Positions 9,737 through 21,324 of a DNA stretch of 64,000 nt are shown one piece after another (position 1 is the first letter of the stretch; each line of letters starts with the position of its first letter). The stretch comes from Globodera rostochiensis (lineage: Eukaryota; Nematoda; Chromadorea; Rhabditida; Heteroderidae). A program made the position numbers and the translations under genes. The notes under the pieces were generated by a model. That model searched no databases. It saw only the letters and a program-made list of their open reading frames with translations, and had not been told where the DNA came from. The stretch covers positions 424,193 through 488,192 of the forward strand of contig JAEVLN010000016.1 in the NCBI GenBank assembly GCA_018350325.1, written 5' to 3'.

Positions 9737-12212
9737 TCAGGCGATTGTCTCCATCACTCTCACTCTGCGGGAGTCGTCTTTCTTCCGTTTCTTCTTCCTT
9801 CCGCTCTCTATCGTCGAATGCGTCTCTCCTCCGTATCCCTTCGCAATTGCCACTCTTTTGGAGATCAGAAAGTTTCGGGCCCGGATCATTGTGAAGTTGA
9901 GCAGGGTAAACAGACAAACCAAAACGAAGGCAATGACGGCACCCAAAACGGTGATCAGACGCACAACTTGGAGGAGTACTTTGGGAATGGGATTGATGGG
10001 TGAATGCTTTACCTGACTCTGAATGTTGGCCCTTGGCAATGCCAAACCCATTAAGCACCCAATCCTGCCAAAAATTGGGCACTGCAAACATCGGCAGGAG
10101 GAAGAAGAAGAGAGCAAAGCTCAGAATGGTCAGAAACCACTGAGCAAAAAAAGGGAAGCTTATTTCATTTATTGGAGAGAACACTGAAATAAAAGCAGCC
10201 TGAAACAAAGTTTTTTATTTAATAAATAGAGACGAGATTTACTAAAATATGGACTAAAAACCCCCAAATATGGACCAAAAACCCAAAAATTTTTTGGTCA
10301 TTTTTTGGGTTTTGGTTTTTTTGGGGTTTTGCTCACAGGGTTGTTAAAACCCAAAATTTTGTACAAAACCCAAAAAATTTTAGAAAACAATAAAATGCCC
10401 AAATTTCCGATTTTTTTAAAAATTATTCAACGCATTTTCTGACCAGTCATCATAAATCCATGAATAATATTAATATCAGGGTATCCATCTGTCAAACCAA
10501 AAATCAAGAATACCGAGTAAAAAAATAAGAAAAAAATCAGGAATATTTTTTAGGTGTGTAAATATAATGAATTTAATGCCAAAACTTTTTTTTAAAGAAA
10601 ATTGTGTAAGTTTCGATAATTTGCGGTTTTTGAATTTTCAGAAATCCAATTTCTTTTTGCGAATTCTGCTTACTAGGTGTGGCGGTCGGCGGTGCCGATA
10701 GGCACCGCCAAGAAAATTTTGAATTTTTGACTCAATTTGTTAAGGGATTTGCAATAAAATTTTAAAATTACGGTACTTTTTTTTGAATTTTTAGGAAAGG
10801 GAGAGGTCCGCCGGCACCGCAAGAAAAATTTTTACAGAAATCTTTGTTACAAAATTATTCAAAAAAATATGAAAATTTGGCAATGTTTGTTAAAAAATTT
10901 GTTGAAAATTTCAGCAGAGCAAAAATGATAATAAGTGCTCGCACTAAAGCAGGTTCGAACCCAACACATAACATAAGAGTTATCGAAAAGACAAACCACT
11001 AAGCCATCAATTTATTAGAAAGATTCTTGTAAAAAAGATTGAAAAATCACTCGATGATGCTATCTTTAGGGGTGTAAATTCAACCGGGCAACACCCAAAA
11101 CTTTTGTACAAAAAAGGGCATGGACCCAAAACCCAAAAATTTTTTGGTCATTTTATGGGTTTTGGTTTTTTTTTTGGGTTTTGCTCCAATCGGACCCAAA
11201 ACACAAAAATTTTTTGGGTTTTGGGTCCGGACTCTACTAAAAACTTTTGAAAATATCATTATTTTGGATGGCATGTAGATTTTCAGTTTTTTTGGGCAGC
11301 AAAATTGAGTGACTATTTAAAAAATGTATTTATACTTTGTTCAAAATTGAATAATCATAAGTTCAAAAACACGGCCATTTTTTTAAATTTTGATTGCAAA
11401 TCAAATATTTTTAAATTCTCTGCGCCAATTCTCAAAATTTGGAGAATTTTTCGCCTTTCAAAAAATTTTAGTGATTTTCTATTGTGATTTTGAGTTGTTG
11501 GGCTAAAACATACGACATATCCCCAAATGTTTTTTTCACAAATAACAAAATCGTCTTCACTCAATTTTTTAAGGATGATGGAAACCCCGACAATTTGGTC
11601 GTCCCCGACCCCCGACCCCGACTTTTCCGGCCCCGAGGGGTCGGGGCTGAACCCTAGACTAAAATATTGATTTATTATGGAAAAATGGCGAAATATGGAT
11701 TTATTCTCAAAAAAACCCAAAATATTGATTTCTATTGACTAAAGAAGTCGCTCTAATTCTAAAATTTTTTGAAATGAATGCTAATTTTCGTCTCTATTTA
11801 TTAAGTGAATGGGAACTCGCCATTACGAAGAGATAGGGCATAAAGAGGTTGTCATTTTGGCGGAGATTGGCAGAAAATGCCATGGCGGAAACGACACAAA
11901 GAATGGCGCTGAGACAGAAAAAGAAGAGACGGAGGAGGAGCGGACGAAGGAGGAGGAGGGCTAGCAGCAGCAGCAACACAGCCAGCACAACGGTTGAGAC
12001 TGACGCGTGGAAGGCCACCTTCTGCAAAAGGGAGGTTAGTGAAGTCTCCGTCCATGAATATGTTCGACGACCTGAACGTGTTTCCGTTCGGGCCAGCACT
12101 TCCACTTCGGGTCGGACTCGCAGAACTCGGGCTCGTAATGGCGAAGTTCCGACTCAGTCATCTGCTGACGTTCGTTCTGCTGATGCCTTCCGTTTTTAAC
12201 GGTCACCACCAT
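9737..12212 (-). CDS. Predicted four-pass membrane protein (unassigned)
   Basis: Exons on the minus strand are 12072-12212, 11827-12021, 10013-10199 and 9737-9978; the sum is 765 bp, giving 254 aa in frame. A soluble N-terminal segment with a C-x(5)-K-x-CW pattern (CESDPKWKCWPERK) is followed by four hydrophobic stretches: VAFHASVSTVVLAVLLLLLA, LFFFCLSAILCVVSAMAF, WFLTILSFALFFFLLPMF and LITVLGAVIAFVLVCLFTLL. The tail is short and basic (GRKKKRKKDD). The layout resembles claudin/PMP22-like tetraspan proteins, but I see no defining claudin motif and do not assign a family. An in-frame upstream ATG at about 12287 could extend it. The 1.6-kb intron 10200-11826 is full of repeats. The gene starts about 120 bp downstream of another minus-strand gene, so the two may be co-transcribed. 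Confidence 0.65.
10684..10712. repeat. Dispersed GC hairpin, representative copy
   Basis: GGCGGTGCC-GATA-GGCACCGCC is a perfect 9-bp stem with a 4-nt loop in AT-rich DNA. Related copies lie near 10803 (partial), 14838, 14963, 45066, 45316 (partial), 47685, 52213, 56090 (partial), 56194, 57255, 58758 and 59792. Most are followed or preceded by the same AT-rich tail (GAAAATTTTGAATTTTTGAC). The copies occur in both orientations. Confidence 0.8.
10935..11010 (-). repeat. tRNA-derived (SINE-like) module
   Basis: On the minus strand a perfect pol III A box TGGCTTAGTGG (near 11000) is followed about 40 nt later by a B box GGTTCGAACC (near 10955). Flanking sequence does not fold into a complete tRNA by eye. 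This suggests a SINE head or tRNA pseudogene. Confidence 0.55.
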
Positions 12213-12333
12213 TCTAGATAATTTGAACTGTACAGTATAACATGCAAAAACAGTAATCGAGCAGTGTACGGCCGTGTTTCGTTTCAAAATAATTATCCCT
12301 TTATTCTTTTCTTACATGACGAATTAGTTTTGT

Positions 12334-12751
12334 CTAGAATTTCTGTTCTTTTGTCATTGTTCTTGTGGTTGAGCCATTGGTTGGCTCATTTTGTTCGTCC
12401 AGCTCCGCGGCGTTGTGTTCCTGTGGAGGGGCATACGTCCGGGGGCCACCCCGGTAAATGTCCGACATCGCATGGGGACCCAAACAGAGATGCAAATGCG
12501 CTCCAAACTGAAATTCGATTCAGATTTGGCCGAGATTTGTTCTTATTCGTCACTTTTTCAAAGATTGTCAAGTCGTCCCGATCAGTGATATAGAAGAAGT
12601 TGATCACGAAGAATGAGAAGACGAGGACGGCCAGGGCGAACTTGGGGGGAGGGAAGCGACGTGGGTTTGGAATTTATGGGAATTAAAAAACCATAATGAG
12701 GGCTGCTAACGGAGCAAAATAATCGGACAGTTCGAGTACTTGTCGAGGCAT
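12334..12751 (-). CDS. Small single-pass membrane protein, 106 aa (unassigned)
   Basis: Three exons on the minus strand (12692-12751, 12554-12640, 12334-12507) with clean GT-AG borders give 321 bp in frame. The N-terminus MPRQVLELSDYF leads into one hydrophobic segment (FALAVLVFSFFVINFFYI). A hydrophilic tail follows, rich in Asn, Gln, Thr and charged residues, ending TRTMTKEQKF. CCAATCAG, a possible trans-splice acceptor, lies five bases before the ATG. An AATAAA (minus strand, near 12300) lies between its stop and the next gene at 12212. I do not recognise a family. The phase consistency of three small exons argues for a real gene. Confidence 0.55.
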
Positions 12752-13384
12752 TTTGGCTGATTGGTGAAAATTGGAATAACTAAACAAAATGTGAAAATTG
12801 GGGACGGACATATCGACGAGAACGCACAGCGAGACGACCAACACAAAACGAAATTTGCGCCGCCACTGATTTATTTATTGGTTCGATCGGTTCGTAACAT
12901 TTTGGAAGAGTCTAATCAATCGTCCGTCCGTCCTTTCCAAAAGAACTTTAAAATAAGAAAAGAATAAGTGAACTTCTCCTTTTCAGTCTCAGGCAAATGT
13001 ACATAAACAGGGTGACGAACAATTGTTGCAGTGTTCTAACCGAATGAACTACCGGCCCTGCCCACGCCAGCTCCCTAGCTTTCTCATTCTTATGGGATAA
13101 TCCTTCTCCTTTAATTATCCTGTCGATTGATACCAAATTTATGCTGATTGGTGCACGGGAAGACACAGAATTTAGGCCAAAAATACTCATTTTGGACATG
13201 TTTAAGTGGTTCAAAAACCGGTTCAAACATTTTTCCTAAACTTTTGACCTATTTTTCCGAGCTTATCTCGTCGAGACAAAGGATTGGTATATAATTTATG
13301 CCGTTTTGGAATGGGGCGTTCACTAAAGTTTATCCGGCTCAAAAAACCGGGTTCATAAGCAAAAATAGGTGCGAAAAAATGGGT
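12752..13384. other. Intergenic, no gene seen
   Basis: Upstream flank of the small membrane-protein gene; it may hold its promoter. No further gene is supported. Confidence 0.4.
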
Positions 13385-13387
13385 AAT

Positions 13388-13822
13388 ACTTTGGTTTGGC
13401 CCCCCCTCCTGTTTTTGAAAAAATTTTTTTTTTTCTCTAAGCCGATAAATAGGCGTTCCTAGCGGTATTCGGAGGCGTAGAATCCGAATCTGATCTCCAT
13501 TTCGACCAATTTCGAACCCCGGACCCGAATTCGAACATTTTTCGAAGTTCAAAAATTTCGATAAATCAATTTTGGCCTCGAAATCATTCAAAAAGCACAA
13601 ACCTACATCGAAAAGGCAAATAATGGTCGAATTCATTCAGTTTTGAATTTGAATTTTTCGACCAAATGTTCGAATTCGGGTCCGGGGTTCGAAATAGGTC
13701 GAATCGGAGGTCAGATTCGGATTCTACGCCCCCTAATGCCCCAGAAAACACCTTTTAATCGACTTTAAAACAAAAAGTAATTTTTCCAAAAAAAGGGGGG
13801 GCCAAACCAAAGTATTACCAAA
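13388..13822. repeat. Foldback repeat with 160-bp arms
   Basis: Left arm about 13388-13545 and right arm about 13650-13822 are reverse complements, both containing the word GTAGAATCCGAATCTGA and its complement, and ending in GGTTTGGCCCCCC-type sequence. Related words recur at 39690-39865 and 60430-60610, so it belongs to a dispersed family. Confidence 0.75.
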
Positions 13823-14543
13823 AAATGTGCGTAAAAATAATAATAAGCGCCTTAAAAACTTGTTTTTTACATGGTAAAATTATCAATCATTAGGGCTGTT
13901 ACTTTTAGGCAAGAAGATCGTAAAATAGACGCCTAAAAAGGCACGAAATTCTATGAAGAAAAAAAATAAAATTTAGTTGTATTTTTTTTTTTTTAAATTT
14001 TCAAAAAATTAGTGATTTGGCAAGAAAAATTCAAATTTTATTTCATTTTTCTTAAGAAATTTTTAAAAAAATGTCGAAATAGGCACAAAAAATCTTCAAA
14101 TGCCTAACAAGGCTCGAGCCCATTTTAGACGCGTAAATCCCAAAAAAAGTTTTCTAGGTCCGAAAGCCTCGTTAAAACGACGAATCGACTAAAACATGTT
14201 TTTCGTGCATAACTCACCAAAACAGCTGAGAAAAAATAGGTAAAAACCCAAAAATCTTAGCCCTGATGAAAAGTCAATCGAATCAAATCATAAATTTGCA
14301 CAAATTACCACCTCTTTCATAGAGAGATTGGAAGGCCCCATCAATTCCATTTCCGCCTCGGCAGAGAAGGCAGGGTGACCGATCGATTGGGCAGTGGATC
14401 GATTGGGCAGTGGATAGATTGGGCAGTGATCCTTTGGGCAGTGACTTTTTTTGCAAAAATTAATTAATCAGTCAATTAACTTTTAAATATTTTTTTGTAT
14501 AAAAAAACTTTTAGTTGGTTTATTATTTTTTAAGTTCTAAGAT

Positions 14544-15824
14544 ATGAATAGTAGTGACCAGGGATGTGCTCTGTTCTGTTCTGATTTTCTGATTTACCAG
14601 AATTTCTGGTGATTTTGGGCACCAGAATTCTGATTTCTGGTTTCTGGTTTTTTTTTTTGCAACCAGAATTCTGATTTCTGGTTTCTGGTTTTTTAGAGAA
14701 AAAACCAGAAAAAAACCAGAAATTCTAAGTTAAAATTTTTACTTACAACACCTTTTACAAATAGCCATTTTTGCAAAATTATTCATTCTTGGGCCAATTT
14801 TCTTAACAAATTGTCATCAAAAATCAAAAAAATTTTCCCGGCGGCGCCTATCGGCACCGCCGACCCCCTCCTATTTCTAAAAAATATTAAAAAAAGTGTC
14901 GATTTTTTTAAATTTTTGTTGAAAATCTGTTAACAAATAAAGTCAAAAATTCAAAATTTTCTCGGCGGCGCCTATCGGCACCGCCGACCCACCCGCAAGC
15001 AGAATTCGCAAAAAATTTGCATTTTTGAAAAATTTAAAAATCGACAACATTTTTGAAATTTTTCTACCAAAATGTTAAAAATTCTAAAAAATTTACTGAA
15101 AATTGAACTTTTTTGGAAAATTTGATAAGAAAAATGCAATAAAAAAACCAAAAAACACACCCCTAAAATCGAACTTTTTGGAGGAAAAATTGCTTAAGAA
15201 AAATGCGGGAATGATTAAAAAATTTCTGTTCTGGTTTTCTGATTTACCAGAATTTCTGGTCGTTTTGGGCACCAGAATTCTGTTTTCTGATTTCTGATTT
15301 TTAAAATAAGGACCAGAATTCTGTTTTCTGGTTTCTGATTTTTTTTTATGCAACCAGAATTCTGATTTCTGGTTTCTGATTTTTAAAAAGTCGACCAGAG
15401 CACATCCCTGGTAGTGACTCAGAGGAAAGCTTTATTGAAGGTGAAGTCGTTTCTGAATCAGAAGAAGGAGAGTTTCATTCCGATCAGGAGGAGAATCCAA
15501 TGGAGGCACCCCATCAATCAATTTAAAGTTCTTTGAGGTCATTTCAAAAAAAGGCAAAAGCCTTCTAACTCGAGAAGGCTTCGATTATCAGTTTGAAGCG
15601 GACAGCAAAGTTGAAGACAACATACAGTATTGGAAATGCGCAAAAGTTAATTAATTAAAGTATTATAACTTATTTTTTATTAAAGAGGGTTTGCTGGTTC
15701 ATATTGTCCCGGACGCATCCATGTAATTGGCCAATGGCACAATCTGGGCGATAATAGATATAAGCTCGGACGAATTGTGAACGCAAATCATAGGCACCGC
15801 GCCGATTTAGAGAGAAAGCATTAA
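14544..15824 (+). pseudogene. FLYWCH zinc-finger ORF broken by a nested transposon
   Basis: An ATG at 14544 begins MNSS, and the frame is then cut by the hAT element at 14559-15410. Immediately after it the acidic segment resumes (SEESFIEGEVVSESEEGEF, near 15420-15525). A second frame at about 15530-15645 reads FFEVISKKGKSLLTREGFDY and ends in QYWKC. A third at about 15690-15824 reads YCPGRIHVIGQWHN and ends NHRHRADLERKH before a stop. W-x-C, then C-x-G-R, then H-x-H is the FLYWCH zinc-finger pattern, a DNA-binding fold common in nematodes and linked to Mutator-type transposons. The three parts lie in different frames and no splice choice I tried joins them, so I call it degenerate. Confidence 0.7.
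14559..15410. mobile_element. Nested hAT-type element, 852 bp
   Basis: The perfect terminal inverted repeat CAGGGATGTGCTCTG is flanked by 8-bp direct repeats GTAGTGAC at 14551-14558 and 15411-15418. The subterminal regions repeat the near-palindrome CCAGAATTTCTGG. The interior has two GC hairpin repeats (about 14838 and 14963). There is no transposase frame. It inserted five codons into the FLYWCH ORF. Confidence 0.9.
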
Positions 15825-16056
15825 TTTTCCCTTATAACTTACAAACAACTTGTACTCAAAAAATTAATTTTTTAAATTATATTTCACTGCCCAAAGGATC
15901 ACTGCCCAATCGATCCACTGCCCAAAGGATCCACTGCCCAATCGATCCACTGCCCAAAGGATCACTGCCCAATCGATCCACTGCCCAAAGGATCACTGCC
16001 CAATCGATCCACTGCCCAAAGGATCCACTGCCCAAAGGATAGGGAACCGAAGGCAG

Positions 16057-17174
16057 CGCAGCTAAATCTAACCCCCGGAAGCTTTCGTGATGATTGATCG
16101 CGCCAAACTGTCCGGATCCGTTTTTTGGTGGTTTCTGCTGGTCAAATCCCCACCCCAATTCCTTTTATCTGCATGCCCCACTCCAATTTGCTCAATTTAC
16201 CCCTTGGCCCTCGTCCAATCTGCTACTTTTGCACCCCCTCCCCTCCTCCTCCTCAATACGCACTTCCAATCAATTGCTTTTCCTCCTTTCTCTCTCCCTC
16301 TCCGTTTCTCTCTTTCTTCTTCTCTTTTCCCCATTCTGTTTATCCAATTGCTGCCCCCTCCCCTCCTTTTCCAAATAATGCCCTCTCATTCATTGATTCT
16401 CTTCTTTTGGCCTTCACTTTCTTCACTTGCCACCAGCAGCAACAGCTTGGCCGTCGTCCTCTCTTTCGATAGCCACGATTGACGAATTGGAGAGGAGAAA
16501 AGGGAAAGAGCGCCGGGGGGGGGATGCTCTTTCACGGAGTTGAGGGCAACGTCAAGGGACGATGGAGGAACGCTTGGGGGTGGGGGGGGGGGGGGGGTAG
16601 TGAGTGTGCGTTGTCGCTGGGGGGCGTGTTGTAAGCATCCCTCACTCTCTCGCTCTGGACTTTTCGCTGCTAGCTGGATTATTCCAACGGGCCAAGTGCT
16701 CTACACGTCCGCTTTTCTCTCTCTCACAGCTAAGGCGAGACTTCGCTGTCTGAGGCGGACTAGCAAGGGAAAGAATGCCAATCTGAAACAAGCAGACAGC
16801 CGTTGGCCCTCGCTTCAACGGCACTTTCCATTTTCTCGTTGGCAAATCGATTCCATATTATCAGGGAGTTAGCCGCCCGTCAGCCCCGTCATCAATACAG
16901 ATTAGCCCCAAATCACCTTATTTTTCGGGGAATAATGGTTTGGATTTTTAGCCTTCCTAAAGTCCAGCTAAATCCAGGACCCCAAGCAAATCTGTCGTCC
17001 CAACTTCACACATTTCGGCCATCGAGTTATTCTTCCTTCGAAAGACGGCATCTCCAGTCCTCCGCGCTCTCCGTCCGTTCTTCCGGTTGATTTCCTCTTC
17101 AATGGCCGTTTTACGCCCTGAACCTTCTGCGCTCCTTTATCTTCGCAGAATCATTAACGGACATTCGTCCAGCC
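16057..17174. other. Upstream region of dgk-1; no supported gene
   Basis: C/T-rich from about 16140 to 16480, with G runs at 16515 and 16575-16600. Candidate 5' untranslated sequence or promoter lies just before the start at 17175, with a CTTCGCAG splice-like site near 17148. No coding exon is supported. Confidence 0.4.
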
Positions 17175-20100
17175 ATGACAAGTAGTCAGCAGCAACTGAC
17201 CGTCACACAAAGTGCCTTCTCACCGATGACAGCGGATGGAAGCGGCACCGCTACGACAGTTAACGTCTCTGCCGCTGTCGCCGCATCCGCAGGTCCTTCC
17301 AGCGCTCCACCGGAATCCTCCGATCTCGGACACGTGTTCTCCAAAAAGACGTTCGGCAAGCCGACATATTGCCACCACTGCTGCGACAAAATCTGGGGAA
17401 TGCTCTCCCAGGGATACGCTTGCGATGGTGAGAAGACATTCTTATGAGCAACAATTTTTGAAAACAAACATTACTCTCAAAGTGTGCAACTTCGTTTGTC
17501 ACGACAAATGCATGCGATCGATCGTTTCCCAATGCGCGGGCCTTCAGTTGCAGCTGATTAGAAATCCGGTGGCACACACTTGGACAGATCCCCAGCACAT
17601 CAAGTTGGAGGAGGGATGGCATAGGCCGAAACAGACGGAGCCGATTTTTATTTGTTTTCAGACGCCACTTCTGCTGCGTTTGCCGTAAAAGGACGGAGGA
17701 CAGCGGACTGTCATCAGAGTGCGAGATGTGCAATTGTTACGTGCACGTCGACTGCCAGGTGACCGGCATTTTGTGTTCATGTACCGAATTTTGCTTGATT
17801 TAATAATTAATACAAAAAAATTGGTCAAAACAAGAAGCAAACTTCCTGAATAACTTGAGTTTATAAACAAACATTTCTTCAACAAAATTCAAACCCGTAA
17901 GGACTTGGCGTTGGCGGACTGTCGCGAGGCGTCCACTTACGTACCTTCGCTGGACCACGTCGCCCACAAGCAGTACCACCACATGCGCGAGGGTAACCTG
18001 GCGCGGGACGCTAAGTGTGCAGTGTGCAGGAAGAGCTGCTACACTGCCGAGTGCTTTTCCGGCTTCCGCTGCCAGTGGTGTAATTTGAGCGTCCACTCGA
18101 CTTGCTACCGCCAGCTGCGCTCCCAGTGCGACTTCGGTGTGTTGCGCAAGATCATGCTGCCGCCGAACTCAGTGACCATTCCACGCGCTGAATTGCCGAT
18201 GGATATGCTGCTGAACATACACACGGGCTCCATCGGCAACGAGGGTAGTCGCAAGGTGTCGTCTCCGTCGAGAATGACGGCGGACGAGCGGGACGGATGG
18301 GTCAGTGGAGGCGGGCAGGAGGAGAGTGACGACCAGCTGTTGCTGCGAATCTACGACGGAAACAGCTCATTGCGTAACCAGATTAGTCGCATTGCTGCCG
18401 TGCCCAAGACGGCCTCGGTGGAACAAATACGGGTGCGTTTGTGCCAAGGCAAGCGAAGAATCAAACGCACTTTATTTGTTAGGACATTGCGCTGCGACGG
18501 TTCCACATCTGCGACAACCGCGACAATTACTATGTCACCCAGGCGCCACATGAGTCGGGGGATGAGGAGGAGTCTCTGGAGGACCCGATACCCCTGAGGA
18601 ACGTGAAAAAGCCAGAGGGCAAATGCGCCCAGGTTGGTGCACTAATAATGATCAACTTATGGCAACTTTTTCAGATATTCCTCCGCTACCGGGACGATCC
18701 CGAGAAGGCGACCATTCGAGTGTACGGAGGGTGGCTGAGGTGGCTGGAATTCACCAAAAAGTATTGCGCATTGTGCTGTTCAGGATACCCTGCGAGTACA
18801 CAGAGATCATGGTGACTGGGCGTATGTGTGTGCAAGATGTAACGCGTGAAGCACTGGACAACTTCGGCATGGACGGCTCCAGCTGGAACCGGTACAATCT
18901 GATCGAAGTGTCTCTCGAGAAGGGCGTGGGCGAGCGGACCGTCAACCCTCAGGAGGAGATGCTGCAGCTGGTGCGCAACCTGAGGAAGGTTTGTGCTGCT
19001 CAAGGGTTTTAAAGCGTGCTTTAACAACAGGACTCCCTCCGGCGGTTTCACGTGGTTCGCTTTTACATCCAGGAGAAAGAAGATCCCCACGGTGAGGACT
19101 TAGACAAATGAAAGCAAAAAATCCCCCCCCCCCGCACAGATCACGCAGTGTTTGTCGCAAACCTTCCCCCATCTCTCTCCCAACGTCAATATGAACGCAT
19201 TCTGCTCAAGCTGTTGTCTATCCATGAAAAGCCTTTCAGCGAAATTGGCCCCATCAAAGTAAATTTTACCAAAACTCCCAAAAAACATTTAAAGCTTTTA
19301 ATTTGGCTGGCAACGGATGTTCTGCCATTGACACAATGAAAATTAATTACCCCATATTATATGTATATAAATTATTCGAGGTCCATCCGTACTTTGAATA
19401 TGGGTCTCTCGTGATCACCTTCAACTCACCGAAGGCGGCTACTGCAGCGGTACTAAAGTTGCAGAACTCGGTGTACGAGGACAAGAAGCTAATGTAATGT
19501 GCTTGTTGGGCTTTCCAGGAAATCCAAATCGGACTGTCACTGCTTTATGTCGCTGGGACATTTGGACTCCAAATTTCCATTGGGATATTCGGGATCCAAA
19601 TAAGGACTGTCGCTTGATCATTTTGAAGAGTTTTGTGTCTGCCCAACGTCCAGCAGCACATGATCCCTCCCGACGTGGAGCCCTTGTTGGTGCTGGTCAA
19701 CGTCAAAAGTGGCGGGTGCCAGGGCAATGAGCTTTTGTCAGCCTTTCGTCGCTTGCTCAACCCCTTCCAAGTGTTTGACGTACTCAAAGGCGGCCCTCTG
19801 GTCGGACTTTACGTGTTCCGCAACATCGCCAAATATCGGATTTTGGCCGCTGGTGGGGATGGAACTGTAGGATGGGTGCTGCAATGCCTGGACATTGCCA
19901 AGCAGGTACGTTTTTCAAAGAGCTTGGCTTGCTCCAACTTGCACATCGGACCCCACAGGATGCCGCCTGCTTTTCCCCTCCTTGTGCCGTATTGCCGCTT
20001 GGCACCGGCAACGATCTGGCGCGAGTGCTCAGATGGGGAGGCGGCTATACGGGTGAAGAAAGCGCGGCAGACATATTAAAGGAAGTGATCGAAGCGGAGG

Positions 20101-21160
20101 AAGTCCGTCTGGACAGATGGGCTGTTGTCTTCCATGAGGAAGAACGGTCGCAGCCGCCGGCCGCGGGAATGGACGAGGGTCTGAACGAGCCGCAAGTGAT
20201 GAGCAACCCGGAGGATCAAACTAGTATGATCATAATGTGAGTGTTGGAGACGATCCATTAATGACAATGAGCACTATCGTTTTCAAGGAACAACTATTTT
20301 GGCATCGGCATCGACGCCGATGTTTGTCTTCGTTTCCACAACAAACGGGACGCCAATCCGGAGAAGTTCAGCTCTCGCCTGTTCAACAAAGTGAGTTGGC
20401 TTTTCTATGCACTTTGTAAGTATTATAAATGTTTCTTTTCCAGACCCAATATGTGAAGATCGGTCTTCAGAAGGCGTTCGAGCGAAACTGTAAGGATTTA
20501 TGGAAACGAATTGAACTGGAGGTGGATGGAAGGCCGGTGGAGTTGACCCAATGTGAGGGAATCATTGTGCTGAACCTGCTGAGCTGGGGAAGCGGGGCGA
20601 ATCCGTGGGGAACGGCCAAGGAGGAGGGCGGCTTTCAGAAGCCCACTCACTACGACGGCCTGCTAGAGGTTAAAGACTGAAGTTCTCGAGCTTATTCTTG
20701 TCGTTTAGATAGTCGGCATCACGGATGTGTCTCGTTTGGGCCTTATCCAATCCAAATTAGCCGCCGGGACGAGGATTGCACAAGGCGGATCGGTGAGAAA
20801 CAACACTCATTGTTTGCAAGACCGATGTCGATGCTTGGGAAACTCCTTCAGATCAAAATCACTACCCGAGATGAATGGCCTGTCCAGGTAGACGGCGAAC
20901 CGCACATTCAGCCTCCGGGGACAATTACAATCCTCAAATCCGCTTTGAAAGCAAAAATGCTAAAAAAAGCGAAAAAATCGCGAAAAAATGTGTCCGGCGC
21001 TGTACGGGCGGTGCAAAGCGAAGGATCAGCATCCAACGACTTCGATTACGCGAGCTCAAGCCATTTGGAGATCGAACTGAGGGCGGGCCATGGAAAGAGC
21101 ACGCCGGAGGAGATAAACTCGCTGACGGACGACGAAGAGGAAATCGACGCATTTTTGTGA
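17175..21160 (+). CDS. dgk-1: Diacylglycerol kinase, theta type
   Basis: The enzyme phosphorylates diacylglycerol to phosphatidic acid and damps DAG signalling; the C. elegans homologue acts at synapses. I joined 16 exons (for example 17175-17427, 17902-18432, 19629-19905, 20852-21160) totalling 2991 bp, giving 996 aa, with every junction in phase. After a Ser/Ala-rich start come three cysteine-rich C1 domains: [20 protein letters not shown], then [15 protein letters not shown], then [18 protein letters not shown]. Next is a Ras-associating-like region ([20 protein letters not shown]). The kinase core has [10 protein letters not shown], the ATP-site [21 protein letters not shown], the accessory region [12 protein letters not shown], and [12 protein letters not shown]. 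Three C1 domains plus an RA domain define the theta class. The C-terminus is Lys/Ser-rich and ends [10 protein letters not shown]. Length matches the family. No defects seen. Confidence 0.95.
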
Positions 21161-21324
21161 TCATTGGGAGGGCATTTTAGGCTTCATCGAATGTGAGGAA
21201 GCGATGGACAAAACATTGATTTGCAAAACAACAGATTGTGCACGCAATTAGAAAATGACGCAATTTTTGGTTACCATGGCTTTTTGAATGTAACCGCGCG
21301 CTCTGCTGCCAAAATAGTTACCTA

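Larger units (their letters stand above)
10230..11245. repeat. Repeat cluster in intron of the four-pass gene
   Basis: Blocks of ACCCAAAAATTTTTTGG/TTTTGGGTTTTGG occur at about 10255-10400 and again at 11085-11235, bracketing a GC hairpin repeat (10684-10712) and a tRNA-like module (10935-11010). No coding capacity. Confidence 0.6.
14374..16048. mobile_element. Bow-tie element family B carrying a FLYWCH ORF
   Basis: The ends are inward-facing arrays of CTGCCCAAAGGATC and CTGCCCAATCGATC units (14384-14450 and 15893-16040). The termini GGTGACCGATCGATTGGGC and, as reverse complement, GGTTCCCTATCCTTTGGGC are imperfect inverted repeats. The 8-bp direct repeat GAAGGCAG flanks the element at 14366-14373 and 16049-16056. 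Its own length is about 0.8 kb once the nested element at 14559-15410 is subtracted. The interior codes for a FLYWCH-type zinc-finger fragment, unlike the other bow-tie copies. Confidence 0.85.

Noticed and set aside
12264..12593. 109-codon plus-strand frame
   Set aside because: Shadow of the small minus-strand membrane-protein gene, whose three exons fit together in phase.
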